From Trinickia sp. Y13 (lineage in GTDB: Bacteria; Pseudomonadota; Gammaproteobacteria; Burkholderiales; Burkholderiaceae), in contig NZ_JAKWFK010000009.1 in NCBI RefSeq assembly GCF_029522115.1, positions 124,001-188,000 on the forward strand: a stretch of DNA of 64,000 nucleotides, given 5' to 3'. Below are positions 17,424-25,248 of the stretch, piece after piece. Made by a program: the position numbers and the translations under genes. The notes beneath the pieces were generated by a model. The model was not told the origin of the DNA. It saw only the letters and a program-made list of their open reading frames with translations, and did not search any database. Within the stretch, counting starts at the first letter, position 1, and each line of letters begins with the position of its first letter.

Positions 17424-17699
17424 CTAAGGCAATGCACCGCAGCAGGTGCTGTCCTGGGACAACGACCCGTGTCGTACCACCGCACACCTCCGCCCTCGTC
17501 CTTCTCTTCGAGTGCACGCTTGGCCTCGGTGCGCGCGAGCCCACGGCCAAGCTCCGCCCAGAGTTGCAGGCTCCCATGAATCTCCATGACCTGCAAGGCT
17601 GCGCCGCCTCGATGGCAGCGCTGCGCGTGGTGTCCGATGGTGCCGTGAGGGGCAGGCGCGCGAGCAGTCTGCCCGTTCCTGCAATGTCATCGGATACAT
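17424..17699 (-). CDS. Possible small gene of unknown function
   Basis: A 91-codon frame starting at the ATG at 17699, preceded by AGGAGA with ideal spacing, and followed 55 bases after its stop by a good terminator. That gives a complete transcription-unit layout. The product is Arg/Ser/Cys-rich (MYPMTLQERADCSRACPSRH..) and unlike any known protein, and other frames are also open, so the region may instead encode a small RNA. It is divergent from the HTH gene at 17918. Confidence 0.3.
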   Translation of the reverse strand: MYPMTLQERADCSRACPSRHHRTPRAALPSRRRSLAGHGDSWEPATLGGAWPWARAHRGQACTRREGRGRRCAVVRHGSLSQDSTCCGALP

Positions 17700-17859
17700 G
17701 ATCATTCTCCTGGGACGTCGGGCGTCCCGGTCCTTGCCATGACCGTGCCTGTGGACGGCGTAACGCCAGGGGTGGGGGTTACGTGTGCCTGCACATGGCG
17801 CACGTGACGCCCGGGGAAGAAATCTTGCAGAGATCGAGGGTGCGGAAGCGGCGGGTGGT

Positions 17860-17906
17860 TTGACAAAGAAACCGCATCCTCATAGAATTCATAAAACTTT
17901 ATGAAT
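17860..17906 (+). promoter_or_regulatory. Sigma-70 promoter overlapped by perfect palindromic operator
   Basis: TTGACA (17860-17865), 17-bp spacer, TAGAAT (17883-17888). A perfect palindrome with 9-bp arms, ATTCATAAA-ac-TTTATGAAT, covers 17887-17906, from the -10 element across the likely start point. The HTH protein encoded 11 bases further on is the obvious repressor. Confidence 0.75.
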
Positions 17907-17917
17907 GGGGTGTGCGC

Positions 17918-18322
17918 ATGAGCGAAACCGGCGATTACGTCGATCCCGAAGACTACGAAGACGGTGAGCACGACGACGAACAAGAAAATCTCCCGGCGCC
18001 GTCTCAACCCAAACTTCCGCAACTCTTTCGTGATCTGGGCCTTGGCAGCGTAAGCACTAAGGATACGTTTACGATGAAATATTCGGAAGGAACCCTCAAG
18101 GTTTCCGTCAAACGCCGCGATGGCGTAACGCAAACGGTTCAGCGCAATGTGTCGTCCGGCTTCCGGTCAATGACTGAGTTCGACCCTTCCGAAATGCACG
18201 ACAAGGCGAACCGCAACGACGAAATCCGCAGGCGATATAGAAAGGGCGCGACACAGCAGGATCTGGCCGAAATCTTTGGCTTGTCGCAGGCAATGATCAG
18301 CAGAATCATCGCGGAAGGATGA
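17918..18322 (+). CDS. Helix-turn-helix regulator, probable autorepressor of the AbiTii cassette
   Basis: A 134-residue protein with a very acidic N-terminus (DYVDPEDYEDGEHDDEQEN), a central beta-rich part (MKYSEGTLKVSVKRRDGVTQ) and a C-terminal helix-turn-helix, RRRYRKGATQQDLAEIFG then LSQAMISRIIAEG. ATG at 17918 is preferred to the GTG at 17912; GGGG lies upstream of both. It is the first gene behind the palindromic promoter and is followed on the same strand by AbiTii and HEPN genes, so it may control all three. It could also be a phage-type regulator; the DNA-binding part is clear, the exact family is not. Confidence 0.7.
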   Translation: MSETGDYVDPEDYEDGEHDDEQENLPAPSQPKLPQLFRDLGLGSVSTKDTFTMKYSEGTLKVSVKRRDGVTQTVQRNVSSGFRSMTEFDPSEMHDKANRNDEIRRRYRKGATQQDLAEIFGLSQAMISRIIAEG

Positions 18323-18372
18323 GAAGAAGGCGTATTGGCTGTATTTACCTATAACGCACGAGAAACTGCCTA

Positions 18373-19269
18373 ATGAGCCTACCGCTGGTGTTAGAAGTGC
18401 AACGTATGGCTGTCGATCAGACTTCATCGGTCGTACAACTGGTTCGTACCGCGAAACTCGTAGCAACGAAGCTCTCTTTGACCGACGCAACAGGCTGGAT
18501 AGATCGCGAACTGAACGGCTACCCAAATCTTCGTTCCTTGCCAAAATATCGGATTTTCGCAGGTCAGTGCCGCGCTCGAAATCCTTTTCACGGATGGATA
18601 CCCGCCCAGTTCCCAAACGCTGAACTGCACGACCTCTTTTCGGAAGCGCGCGTCGGTCAGTCTCTTGGATCGATGGAACCACTGCTAGCAGACGACAGTG
18701 GCTATCTCACGATGCAGTATCCATTCGAATTGGAGAAAGGGCTGAGAGAATTGTTTGCTACGGATATGCAGTTTTCTATCAGATTGTCGAAAGGCAATGT
18801 GACTGGAATTTTCGACGCAGTTCGAAATTTAACGCTCGACTGGAGTTTGCAACTTGAGCAAGCGGGTGTTCTCGGCGAGAACATGTCATTTACGAGTATC
18901 GAAAAGCTGGAAGCAAAACCTGTGAGCCAACAATTTTTCATCCAAAATGTCGGTGTGATCGGCAATCTCTCGGACAATGCCACGGTAACCAACAATCAGA
19001 CTGTGAACGGACCGCTATCTATACCAGGCGTTCTCGATCTGGTCTCGCAAGCGAAGTCATCGATTTCAGCGCTCCCTCCGCAGACGCAGGCAGACGTTGC
19101 ACCGGTTCTCGCTGAACTTGAGGGCGAAGCACGACAGTCCGTGCCCGACCAATCCAAAATGCGCTCTCTGCTTGCCTCAGCAAAAACCATCTGCGAGGGG
19201 GCGATGGGCAACTTGGTAGCGACTGCAATCACTGTGGGCATTACAGCGCTACTCGCTGCGCCGAAATAG
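18373..19269 (+). CDS. AbiTii-domain abortive-infection-type protein
   Basis: A 298-residue protein. Residues 15-190 fit the AbiTii domain: LVRTAKLVATKLSLTDATGW, then WIDRELNGYPN and LPKYRIFAGQCRARNPFHGW. After a Asn-rich linker (NLSDNATVTNNQTVNG) comes a helical segment and a hydrophobic C-terminal helix, GNLVATAITVGITALLAAPK, that could insert in a membrane. AbiTii domains are associated with abortive infection, where the cell dies or stops growing on phage attack; the mechanism is not established. It lies 50 bases after the HTH gene and 90 before the HEPN gene. The ATG at 18373 is the first in frame and the domain starts soon after it. Confidence 0.8.
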   Translation: MSLPLVLEVQRMAVDQTSSVVQLVRTAKLVATKLSLTDATGWIDRELNGYPNLRSLPKYRIFAGQCRARNPFHGWIPAQFPNAELHDLFSEARVGQSLGSMEPLLADDSGYLTMQYPFELEKGLRELFATDMQFSIRLSKGNVTGIFDAVRNLTLDWSLQLEQAGVLGENMSFTSIEKLEAKPVSQQFFIQNVGVIGNLSDNATVTNNQTVNGPLSIPGVLDLVSQAKSSISALPPQTQADVAPVLAELEGEARQSVPDQSKMRSLLASAKTICEGAMGNLVATAITVGITALLAAPK

Positions 19270-19359
19270 CTGAAACGCAGGGGTCTTAGCGAGTTATCGG
19301 CCCCTGCCGCGACCTAGAACAGGCGACAATAGCCTCAGTCATGTAATCGCGGGGTGCAT

Positions 19360-20160
19360 ATGGCAATTGAAATCGACGCGGAGACCGAGCTTAAGCTGCT
19401 TGAAAATTCGATGCGTGATGTAATTCAGCTCGTTCTCAAGAATAAATTCGGCCCGCAGTGGCCGAACAACCTGAAAGTGAGTGCAGAGAGAATTACAAGG
19501 TGGAAGGAACGGCTGGAGGCCGAGAAAAAAAGGCTCTCTGGAAAGGCACTTGATGGCCGACTGCTTTACTATTCCGACTTCTACGATATTAATACAATCG
19601 TCAAAAAGCATTGGAACGATGGATTTAGTGATGTATTTGACGATCTTAAAACGATAGAGGTGTTTCTAGGACAAATGGAGAAACTGCGCGATCCCAATGC
19701 GCACAGACGGGAACTTACGAGTCAACAGAAATGCTTGATTGCGGGCATTTCCGGGGAATTGCGAATCCAGATTATGCAGTACCGTGGCAAAGGGGAAAAC
19801 GTGGATAGTTATTTTGCGGTTATCGAAGCGATCAAGGACAATCTGGGAAATAGCTATCCGTGTCCCCAGGGCGGCAACATGGTGGTTGCAGAGCAGATAC
19901 TGCATGTCGGTGACACGATTGAATTCTACGTCACTTCAACTGATCCCAACGGTGGGGAGCTTGAGTACTCGATTGCACGCACTGGCAAGCCGGAAGATTG
20001 GCAGAAGGAAAATCACAAGACGATCACGCTGACTGAAGAGTACATCGGGAAAATATGTGATTTCAGCATAAGGATTCGCACCGGTAAGCCTTATACGGCA
20101 CTCAACGGTTACGACGACATTGTGTCCTTTCGATACATCGTCTTGCCAGTTCAGAAGTGA
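19360..20160 (+). CDS. HEPN (Swt1-like) domain protein with C-terminal Ig-like domain
   Basis: A 266-residue protein. The N-terminal half is helical and contains EKLRDPNAHRRELTSQQK at about residues 107-124, matching the R-x4-H-type active site of Swt1-like HEPN domains (RDPNAH), a likely RNase. The C-terminal 90 residues look like a beta-sandwich: LHVGDTIEFYVTSTDPNGG, then ICDFSIRIRTGKPY. ATG at 19360 with a CGCGGGG upstream; a GTG at 19354 is also possible. It is the last gene of the island before the displaced glycosylase 3' end. HEPN plus AbiTii neighbours suggest a conflict module in which this is a nuclease. Confidence 0.7.
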   Translation: MAIEIDAETELKLLENSMRDVIQLVLKNKFGPQWPNNLKVSAERITRWKERLEAEKKRLSGKALDGRLLYYSDFYDINTIVKKHWNDGFSDVFDDLKTIEVFLGQMEKLRDPNAHRRELTSQQKCLIAGISGELRIQIMQYRGKGENVDSYFAVIEAIKDNLGNSYPCPQGGNMVVAEQILHVGDTIEFYVTSTDPNGGELEYSIARTGKPEDWQKENHKTITLTEEYIGKICDFSIRIRTGKPYTALNGYDDIVSFRYIVLPVQK

Positions 20161-20314
20161 CTCGTCAGCTATTGTGTGCGTAGGTCCTTCGTCAGGTTCC
20201 GACGTATTGCAGCCGTTCCAACGGCAGGTTTCGCCGCTCGCTGAACGGCAGGTCGTGGCCGATTCTCGACAAATCGAACGGTGCTGTGAGGCGTCGGCAG
20301 TTGAGGCGACCCGC

Positions 20315-20410
20315 ATCAAGCTGCCGTCGAGCAGCCCGGCGTATGCGTCCGTGCCTGATGCCGAGAAGTTGACGGCTTGGGAGGCGTTGCGGAAGTGGCC
20401 GGCGAGGTAG
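20315..20410 (+). pseudogene. Displaced 3' end of the deoxyinosine glycosylase gene
   Basis: Ninety-six bases encoding [28 protein letters not shown], in frame to a TAG, equivalent to the last 32 codons of the gene at 2461-2961 with about 80 percent nucleotide identity. No other part of the gene precedes it; upstream (20161-20314) is degenerate sequence with two ctgaacggcagg-like repeats. The fragment is best read as the right end of a 17.4-kb insertion into the glycosylase 3' end, with the left copy restoring the gene. The gap from here to 20466 contains nothing else. Confidence 0.75.
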
Positions 20411-20466
20411 CTTTACTCAACGCAAATGCTCCCGCGCATCAGTGGCGGCCCGACGAGTGTCTCCCA

Positions 20467-20835
20467 TCAACCAAGTGACAACTCCAACTCGACCCCCGAG
20501 TCGTTGACGCGTGGTGCGACTTCCCGACCCTCGCCTTCTTCGAAACGAACAAGCCCATATTGCTCCATTGTTCGAAGCGTTCGCGATAGATTGGATTTCG
20601 CTCGGCCGGAGCGTTCGGCCAACTCGGTCAGCGATGCCGGCTTCGTCTCCGCGATCAGTGCAAGCGACGACCGGTTTCTGTCGGAAAGCCCCTGCGCTAG
20701 CGTCTTGAGAGACTGGAACCAAACCCTGGGCTCGTCGGGGCTGGGAATGTACTCGCCTATGGCGATTGCCATTGTCCGAGCCTTGTGTTGCGCCAATGAT
20801 GCAATCCCGACCTTCAATAGGTTAGCTGTACCCAT
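20467..20835 (-). CDS. Winged-helix antitoxin (HVO_A0114/TumA-like)
   Basis: A 122-residue DNA-binding protein. The order WFQSLKTLAQGLSDRNRSSL, LIAETKPASLTELAERSGRA, NLSRTLRTMEQYGLVRFEEG and a short C-terminal strand VELELSLG is that of the MarR-like HVO_A0114 family, which accompanies TumE toxins. It overlaps the toxin gene by 14 bases and follows it in the operon. Expected to neutralise the toxin and repress the promoter. Confidence 0.75.
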   Translation of the reverse strand: MGTANLLKVGIASLAQHKARTMAIAIGEYIPSPDEPRVWFQSLKTLAQGLSDRNRSSLALIAETKPASLTELAERSGRAKSNLSRTLRTMEQYGLVRFEEGEGREVAPRVNDSGVELELSLG

Positions 20836-21109
20836 GCCGACTGCTCCTTCTCGCTACAATCGCTTCGACTTCCGCCCAGATGTCCGCTAGCAATTTTGCG
20901 GCGTCTTCATAGACATAGAAACGAATTTCGGGGCCACGATGTTTGTGGTCATATTCGACGCGCCTACGCCCGCCTGGTCCTGAGCCCTCGCGGATGGGAT
21001 GGGCGTTATCGAAGCCCATTAGGCGAGCGCCGATCGCGGATAGGGTGGACACTCGGTCGCAGCGGTCGGCGTGCGGCACACCGGACGCGCTATACTTTCG
21101 CGCTTTCAT
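20822..21109 (-). CDS. TumE-like toxin (DUF6516)
   Basis: A 95-residue protein. The C-terminal two thirds fit TumE family toxins: [20 protein letters not shown] and [21 protein letters not shown]. The first 28 residues ([20 protein letters not shown]) do not look like the usual strand-rich N-terminus, so the 5' end may have been replaced or shifted; it also overlaps the promoter region of the divergent phnA gene. GGAGG lies seven bases before the ATG. Toxin-first order with the winged-helix antitoxin supports a toxin-antitoxin module; activity is uncertain. Confidence 0.65.
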   Translation of the reverse strand: MKARKYSASGVPHADRCDRVSTLSAIGARLMGFDNAHPIREGSGPGGRRRVEYDHKHRGPEIRFYVYEDAAKLLADIWAEVEAIVARRSSRHGYS

Positions 21110-21140
21110 AGCACTGCCTCCAGGCGCCCAGGATCACCTC

Positions 21141-21482
21141 ATGAGCACATTGCCCCCGTGCCCCCAATGCCATTCCGAGTTCACTTACGAAGATGGCGCG
21201 ATGCTCGTCTGCCCGGAATGCGGGCATGAATGGTCGGCCCAGGCCGCGACGCCGGTCGATGCGGGCGCACGCGTTTATCGCGATTCGGCCGGCAATCTTC
21301 TGCAGGATGGAGACACCGTCACGATCATCAAGGATTTGAAGCCGAAAGGCTCGAGCGGCGTGATCAAGATGGGGACGAAGGTGAAAAACATCCGTCTCGT
21401 GGACAGCGATCACGATATCGACTGCAAAATCGATGGGTTCGGCGCGATGAGCCTGAAATCGGAATTCGTGAAGAAGGCGTGA
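21141..21482 (+). CDS. phnA: Zinc-ribbon protein PhnA/YjdM
   Basis: A 113-residue protein of the PhnA/YjdM family, despite the name not required for phosphonate breakdown. The N-terminal zinc ribbon [23 protein letters not shown] has four cysteines. The C-terminal KOW-like domain reads [17 protein letters not shown], then [20 protein letters not shown] and [17 protein letters not shown] at 21141 behind AGGA. A possible -10 (TATACT, 21091-21096) lies inside the start of the divergent toxin gene. Confidence 0.93.
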   Translation: MSTLPPCPQCHSEFTYEDGAMLVCPECGHEWSAQAATPVDAGARVYRDSAGNLLQDGDTVTIIKDLKPKGSSGVIKMGTKVKNIRLVDSDHDIDCKIDGFGAMSLKSEFVKKA

Positions 21483-21569
21483 GCCGGGCGTGCTCTCGCC
21501 GGTGAGATACGTTTGCCCGGTGTAGTCTGCTGCAATCGTTTCGTTCGACAAGGCTTCACCGACGGAACG

Positions 21570-21764
21570 ATGATCGACGGCACGCGCGTCGTCGTACATC
21601 ACACGGCTCAGCCCGTATCCGCCGACACCACGCGGGTGACCTATCGGACGGAAATCACCGGGGCGAATGCTAGCGAATTCGGCCCTATCGTTACAGGCGA
21701 TTTCGGTCAAGTGCTGGCGGCGTTGAAATGCCTGGCCGAAGTGCCGCTAACAGCCGGTCAGTGA
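21570..21764 (+). pseudogene. Remnant of an SRPBCC/polyketide-cyclase-like gene
   Basis: Sixty-four codons reading MIDGTRVVVHHTAQPVSA, then RVTYRTEITGANASEFGP and TGDFGQVLAALKCLAE. This is the C-terminal half of a START/SRPBCC-type protein; the N-terminal half, with the usual start and first strands, is absent upstream, where phnA ends only 88 bases earlier. Therefore a 5'-truncated gene. Confidence 0.55.
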
Positions 21765-21883
21765 TACCGGGAACCGCACGGTCCCACTTATCCATTGGAC
21801 ATAGCGCCGTGCCGGCGGTCGATCCGGCGGGTAGAATCGCGGGCACTGTGCGCAATGCTTCGCACCCCATCATCGAATCTGCC

Positions 21884-22423
21884 ATGACCGTCACGCCCCA
21901 TCTGCCGCCCGATGCCGCAACCGATCTTCCCGCCGACGAGCACGTCGCCGACACGCCAGAAGCCGTTCATGAGGACCGGCTATGGTGCGACGGCGGCTGG
22001 ACCGCTCGCGTGATCAAGAACGAGGATGACGACGGGTGGGCCGTCGAGATGATCAAGGACGGCGAACCCGAGCCCGCGCTCGTCGGTCCCTGGACCATGG
22101 GCCGCAACAAGAAGGACCCGAAGCCGCTCGATACCGCGGCGTTCAATACGCTCGTGAAAACGGCATCCGAAGTGTTGCGTCGGCATGAGCAGCAGTTGCG
22201 GGCGCAATTGCATCGGCGCGTGAGCGTGGCGGCTGCATCGGGCGATGGCGAATTGGACGTCACGCTCGACATCGTGCCGGAAGAGGATGAGCCCTATGCA
22301 TTGCTCACCGCTTTCGACGCCTTCGGCGAGCAACTCGCGCAGGTGCAAGTGGCGGTCAACTTCAAGCTCAGTCGCGCGAGCGCTGCGAGCTGGGTGGAGA
22401 ACGGGTTTCGTCGTCCGGGGTGA
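21884..22423 (+). CDS. Conserved hypothetical protein
   Basis: A 179-residue acidic cytosolic protein. Visible blocks are LWCDGGWTARVIKNEDDDGW and MIKDGEPEPALVGPWTMGRN, then a helix (FNTLVKTASEVLRRHEQQL) and a C-terminal strand region (DGELDVTLDIVPEEDEPY). I believe it is conserved in Burkholderia relatives but know no function. The ATG at 21884 is chosen because the 52 upstream in-frame codons do not resemble protein. No partner gene is evident; the nearest genes are the SRPBCC remnant and entericidin. Confidence 0.7.
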   Translation: MTVTPHLPPDAATDLPADEHVADTPEAVHEDRLWCDGGWTARVIKNEDDDGWAVEMIKDGEPEPALVGPWTMGRNKKDPKPLDTAAFNTLVKTASEVLRRHEQQLRAQLHRRVSVAAASGDGELDVTLDIVPEEDEPYALLTAFDAFGEQLAQVQVAVNFKLSRASAASWVENGFRRPG

Positions 22424-22765
22424 GCGCGGCCTTTGCGTCTATGACGGAGCCGCATTGATCAGGTGTTTGGCCTCCTTGCGCAGGACTAGGCGCCGAAGGC
22501 ACTGCCCCGAGTCTGCTGCGCGAGAATCCGTCCGGTCGCTCGTCTGGCCGCGCCCGTCGCGTGGCAAGGCCTTTCCCTCGGCACAGTCGATGCGCCTCCG
22601 AACGTAGGCACATGGATTGCTCTCGTCAATGCACGGCGCATGCGAGCGGTCCGCGCTCGGGATTCGAGCGAACGCGCGCGTACGCCGGGATGGCCGATCG
22701 TCAACGCCGCAGGGCGGGCGCCAACGCCAGTGCCTGACGGCCCGTCTTGCCAAGGGAGAGTTCTC
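22424..22765. other. Gene-free region upstream of entericidin
   Basis: No gene or RNA recognised. The entericidin promoter must lie here but I cannot place it. Confidence 0.4.
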
Positions 22766-22903
22766 ATGACACGACTTATCGCACTCGTTTTACTGGGGAG
22801 TACCGTCTTGCTGACGGCCTGCAATACCGTTGCCGGGGCTGGCGAAGACATTTCGAAGGGCGGTCACGCCATCACCAACTCGGCCGAGAAGCACTCCGAC
22901 TAG
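22766..22903 (+). CDS. Entericidin A/B-family lipoprotein
   Basis: A 45-residue lipoprotein precursor. The signal peptide MTRLIALVLLGSTVLLTAC ends in a lipobox LTAC, and the mature part NTVAGAGEDISKGGHAITNSA is the entericidin signature, predicted to form an amphipathic helix. Entericidins are small envelope lipoproteins; entericidin B is bacteriolytic and stationary-phase induced in enterics, while the role in Burkholderia is unknown. ATG follows AAGGGAGAG with good spacing. Confidence 0.9.
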   Translation: MTRLIALVLLGSTVLLTACNTVAGAGEDISKGGHAITNSAEKHSD

Positions 22904-22999
22904 GCGGGCGGAGTCGCGGTGGCCTAGCCCCAAGCGGGTGGGTTTCACCGCAAGCGCAGTGGGCGGTCGAACGGCATCGACCCGCTCCGTTCTTTTGCA

Positions 23000-23027
23000 G
23001 GGCCGCGTTCCGCCACGAACGCGGCCC
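23000..23027 (+). terminator. Strong hairpin after entericidin
   Basis: Perfect 11-bp arms GGGCCGCGTTC / GAACGCGGCCC with a 6-base loop, 96 bases after the entericidin stop. There is no T-run, so it may terminate weakly or protect the 3' end. The rest of 22904-23261 is gene-free. Confidence 0.45.
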
Positions 23028-23261
23028 GATATCGCGCAAGAAAGCAGTCACGCTCGCGTCTTCGGATAATCCGTTGCGGCTTGTTTGAACGATCGCGACC
23101 ACGCATTCTTCCTATCCTCGAAGTGCCCTTTGCCTGGGCAGTCTGCCGAAATTTCTCGGAGGCTGCGACGGATGGTTGCGCGCACAACCATGAGACAACG
23201 GCTGCGTCAACGTGCCGCAGTCGTCGCGGGCCGCAAAAGCGCCGCTTTTGACCCCTAAACC

Positions 23262-23288
23262 TCAAGTTCCTCGTAAGCACGCCGTTAA
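23262..23288 (+). promoter_or_regulatory. Sigma-28 (FliA) promoter of the chemoreceptor gene
   Basis: TCAAGTTC, exactly 11 bases, GCCGTTAA, against the flagellar consensus TAAAGTTT-N11-GCCGATAA. It lies 82 bases before the receptor start, as expected for a late flagellar/chemotaxis gene. Confidence 0.8.
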
Positions 23289-23369
23289 ATGGCTGAGGGC
23301 GCGGGTGGCGCGACCAAACGCCACGCCGCTTGCCGCACCTGCTCACGATTTACCTGAGGATTGTCATTG

Positions 23370-24914
23370 ATGCGTAACAACGTGCCTGTTACTTCGCACG
23401 AATACGAGTTGTCCGACGATGCGACATTGATGTCCACCACCGACACTCAAAGCCGCATCACCTATGCGAACGCGGCGTTTGTCGAAGCGAGCGGTTTCGC
23501 ATTGGACGAGTTGGAAGGCGAGCCGCACAACATCGTGCGTCATCCCGACATGCCGCAAGAGGCGTTCGCCGATATGTGGGCGACGCTCAAAGGCGGCGAG
23601 CCGTGGACGGCGCTCGTGCAAAACCGGCGCAAGAACGGCGATCACTATTGGGTACGCGCCAACGCAACCCCCATCGCACGCGGCGGCCGCACGGTCGGCT
23701 ACATGTCGGTGCGCACGAAACCCTCGCGCGAGGAAGTCGCTGCGGCGCAAACGTTGTATGCCGCCATGCGCGAGGGCCGCGCAGGCAACCGGGCGCTGCA
23801 TAAGGGCGTTCTCGTGCGCACGGGATGGTTGCGCTGGACTAGCGCGCTCAAGACGATGTCCGTCCGGTGGCGTATCCGCAGCGCATCGATCGCGCTACTG
23901 CCGGTGCTCGTCGGCGCCGCGGCGGCGGGCGCGCAAAGCGGGATAGGGCTCGCGGTATTCACCGCGCTCGCTGCCGTTGCGCTTTGCTGCACGTCGCTCT
24001 ACTTGGAAGCGCAACTCGCGAGGCCGCTCGAGCGTCTGCGGCGGCATGCGCTCGACGTGGCCTCGGGGCAAGGCCGCCAGGCGGAGGAGCTCGGCCGTGT
24101 CGACGAAATCGGCATGACCCTGCGCACGGTCAATCAACTGGGCTTGATGTTCCGCTGGCTCGTCGACGACGTGAGCGAGCAAGTGCGCCAGGTGCAACAG
24201 TCGATCAACGAGTTCGCGCAAGGCAACGTCGATCTGAGTTCGCGCACCGAGCAAGCGGCATCGAGCGTGCAGCAGACGGCCTCGTCGATGACGCAAATGA
24301 CCTCCACCGTAAAAAGCAATGCGGAGACGGCGGCGGCCGCGAACCAGCTGTCGAGCACGGCGAGCAAGTCGGCCACGGCGGGCGGCCAGGCGGTGTCGGA
24401 AGTCGTTCACACGATGAACGACATCACGAACAGTTCGCGCAAGATCGCCGACATCATCGGCGTGATCGACGGTATCGCGTTCCAAACGAACATTCTTGCG
24501 CTCAATGCGGCGGTCGAGGCGGCGCGCGCCGGCGAGCAGGGCCGCGGCTTCGCGGTCGTGGCGGGCGAAGTGCGCAGCTTGGCTCAACGCAGCGCACTGG
24601 CAGCCAAAGAGATCAAGATGCTCATCGACGCGAGCGTCGCGAAAGTCGAATCGGGCTCGAAGCTCGTCGATGACGCGGGCCGCACGATGGACGACATCGT
24701 CGCGCAGGTCAAGCGCGTGTCCGACCTCATCGCCGAAATCAGTTCGGCCACGAACGAACAAAGCGCCGGCGTCGTCCAAGTGGATCGCGCGGTCAGCGAG
24801 CTAGACAACATCACGCAGCAAAACGCGGCGCTCGTCGAACAGAGCACGGCGGCGCTCGCGAGCTTGAGGCAGCAGGCGACGCGCTTGGTCGACGCCGTCG
24901 GCGTGTTTCACTGA
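23370..24914 (+). CDS. PAS-containing methyl-accepting chemotaxis protein (Aer-like)
   Basis: A 514-residue chemoreceptor. An N-terminal PAS domain ([54 protein letters not shown]) is of the Aer/redox-sensing type. Two adjacent hydrophobic helices follow at about 175-215 with no periplasmic domain, then HAMP and the signalling domain with the invariant hairpin tip [20 protein letters not shown]. It would report cytoplasmic or membrane redox/energy state to CheA/CheW. ATG at 23370, preceded by GAGGA, fits better than a TTG three codons earlier. Controlled by the sigma-28 site at 23262. Confidence 0.93.
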   Translation: MRNNVPVTSHEYELSDDATLMSTTDTQSRITYANAAFVEASGFALDELEGEPHNIVRHPDMPQEAFADMWATLKGGEPWTALVQNRRKNGDHYWVRANATPIARGGRTVGYMSVRTKPSREEVAAAQTLYAAMREGRAGNRALHKGVLVRTGWLRWTSALKTMSVRWRIRSASIALLPVLVGAAAAGAQSGIGLAVFTALAAVALCCTSLYLEAQLARPLERLRRHALDVASGQGRQAEELGRVDEIGMTLRTVNQLGLMFRWLVDDVSEQVRQVQQSINEFAQGNVDLSSRTEQAASSVQQTASSMTQMTSTVKSNAETAAAANQLSSTASKSATAGGQAVSEVVHTMNDITNSSRKIADIIGVIDGIAFQTNILALNAAVEAARAGEQGRGFAVVAGEVRSLAQRSALAAKEIKMLIDASVAKVESGSKLVDDAGRTMDDIVAQVKRVSDLIAEISSATNEQSAGVVQVDRAVSELDNITQQNAALVEQSTAALASLRQQATRLVDAVGVFH

Positions 24915-24930
24915 CGGCGGGCGCGCCGCG

Positions 24931-25236
24931 TCACTTCGATTCGCCGGACCGAGCAGCGCGGTCTTCCGGCGCATCGTCCTTGCCCACGGCCCGGCGAATC
25001 GCATGTTTGGTGGCGTAGTAGCCGGTGCGCGCACCGCTCGCGATGGCATGACCCGCAGCCTTCGCCGTGCTCGCGACGCCGTGCGCCGCTTCACGCGCCC
25101 CTTCGCCGACTTTTTTGCCGGCGGTTTTGATGTCTTGTTTTGCTTCGTGCGCCGTTTCTTTGACGCCGGCATGAACGGCGGGAGTCAGCATCGAACAAAT
25201 CAACGCTGCGGCCAGCAAGCGACGGGTATGCTTCAT
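24931..25236 (-). CDS. Small secreted Ala/Lys-rich protein at end of aryl-polyene operon
   Basis: A 101-residue precursor with a clean signal peptide (MKHTRRLLAAALICSMLTP, cleavage after VHA). The mature part is an 11-residue-like amphipathic helical run: ETAHEAKQDIKTAGKKVGEG, REAAHGVASTAKAAGHAIAS. It resembles LEA- or entericidin-like helical envelope proteins. AAAGGAGAAG gives a strong ribosome site. It starts 12 bases after the dehydratase gene and is probably the last gene of the left aryl-polyene operon, though it might be an unrelated neighbour. Function unknown. Confidence 0.7.
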   Translation of the reverse strand: MKHTRRLLAAALICSMLTPAVHAGVKETAHEAKQDIKTAGKKVGEGAREAAHGVASTAKAAGHAIASGARTGYYATKHAIRRAVGKDDAPEDRAARSGESK

Positions 25237-25248
25237 CGACTTCTCCTT

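Noticed and set aside
17370-17450. Possible glycine-riboswitch-like segment (ctctcaggtaa on the minus strand)
   Set aside because: The core GCCGAAGG and the pairing elements of the aptamer are missing; only a short match to the tail exists.
2962-20410. Tyrosine or serine integrase for the island
   Set aside because: I looked for recombinase motifs in all frames of the gene-free gaps and found none; the only transposition genes are those of the IS66 element.
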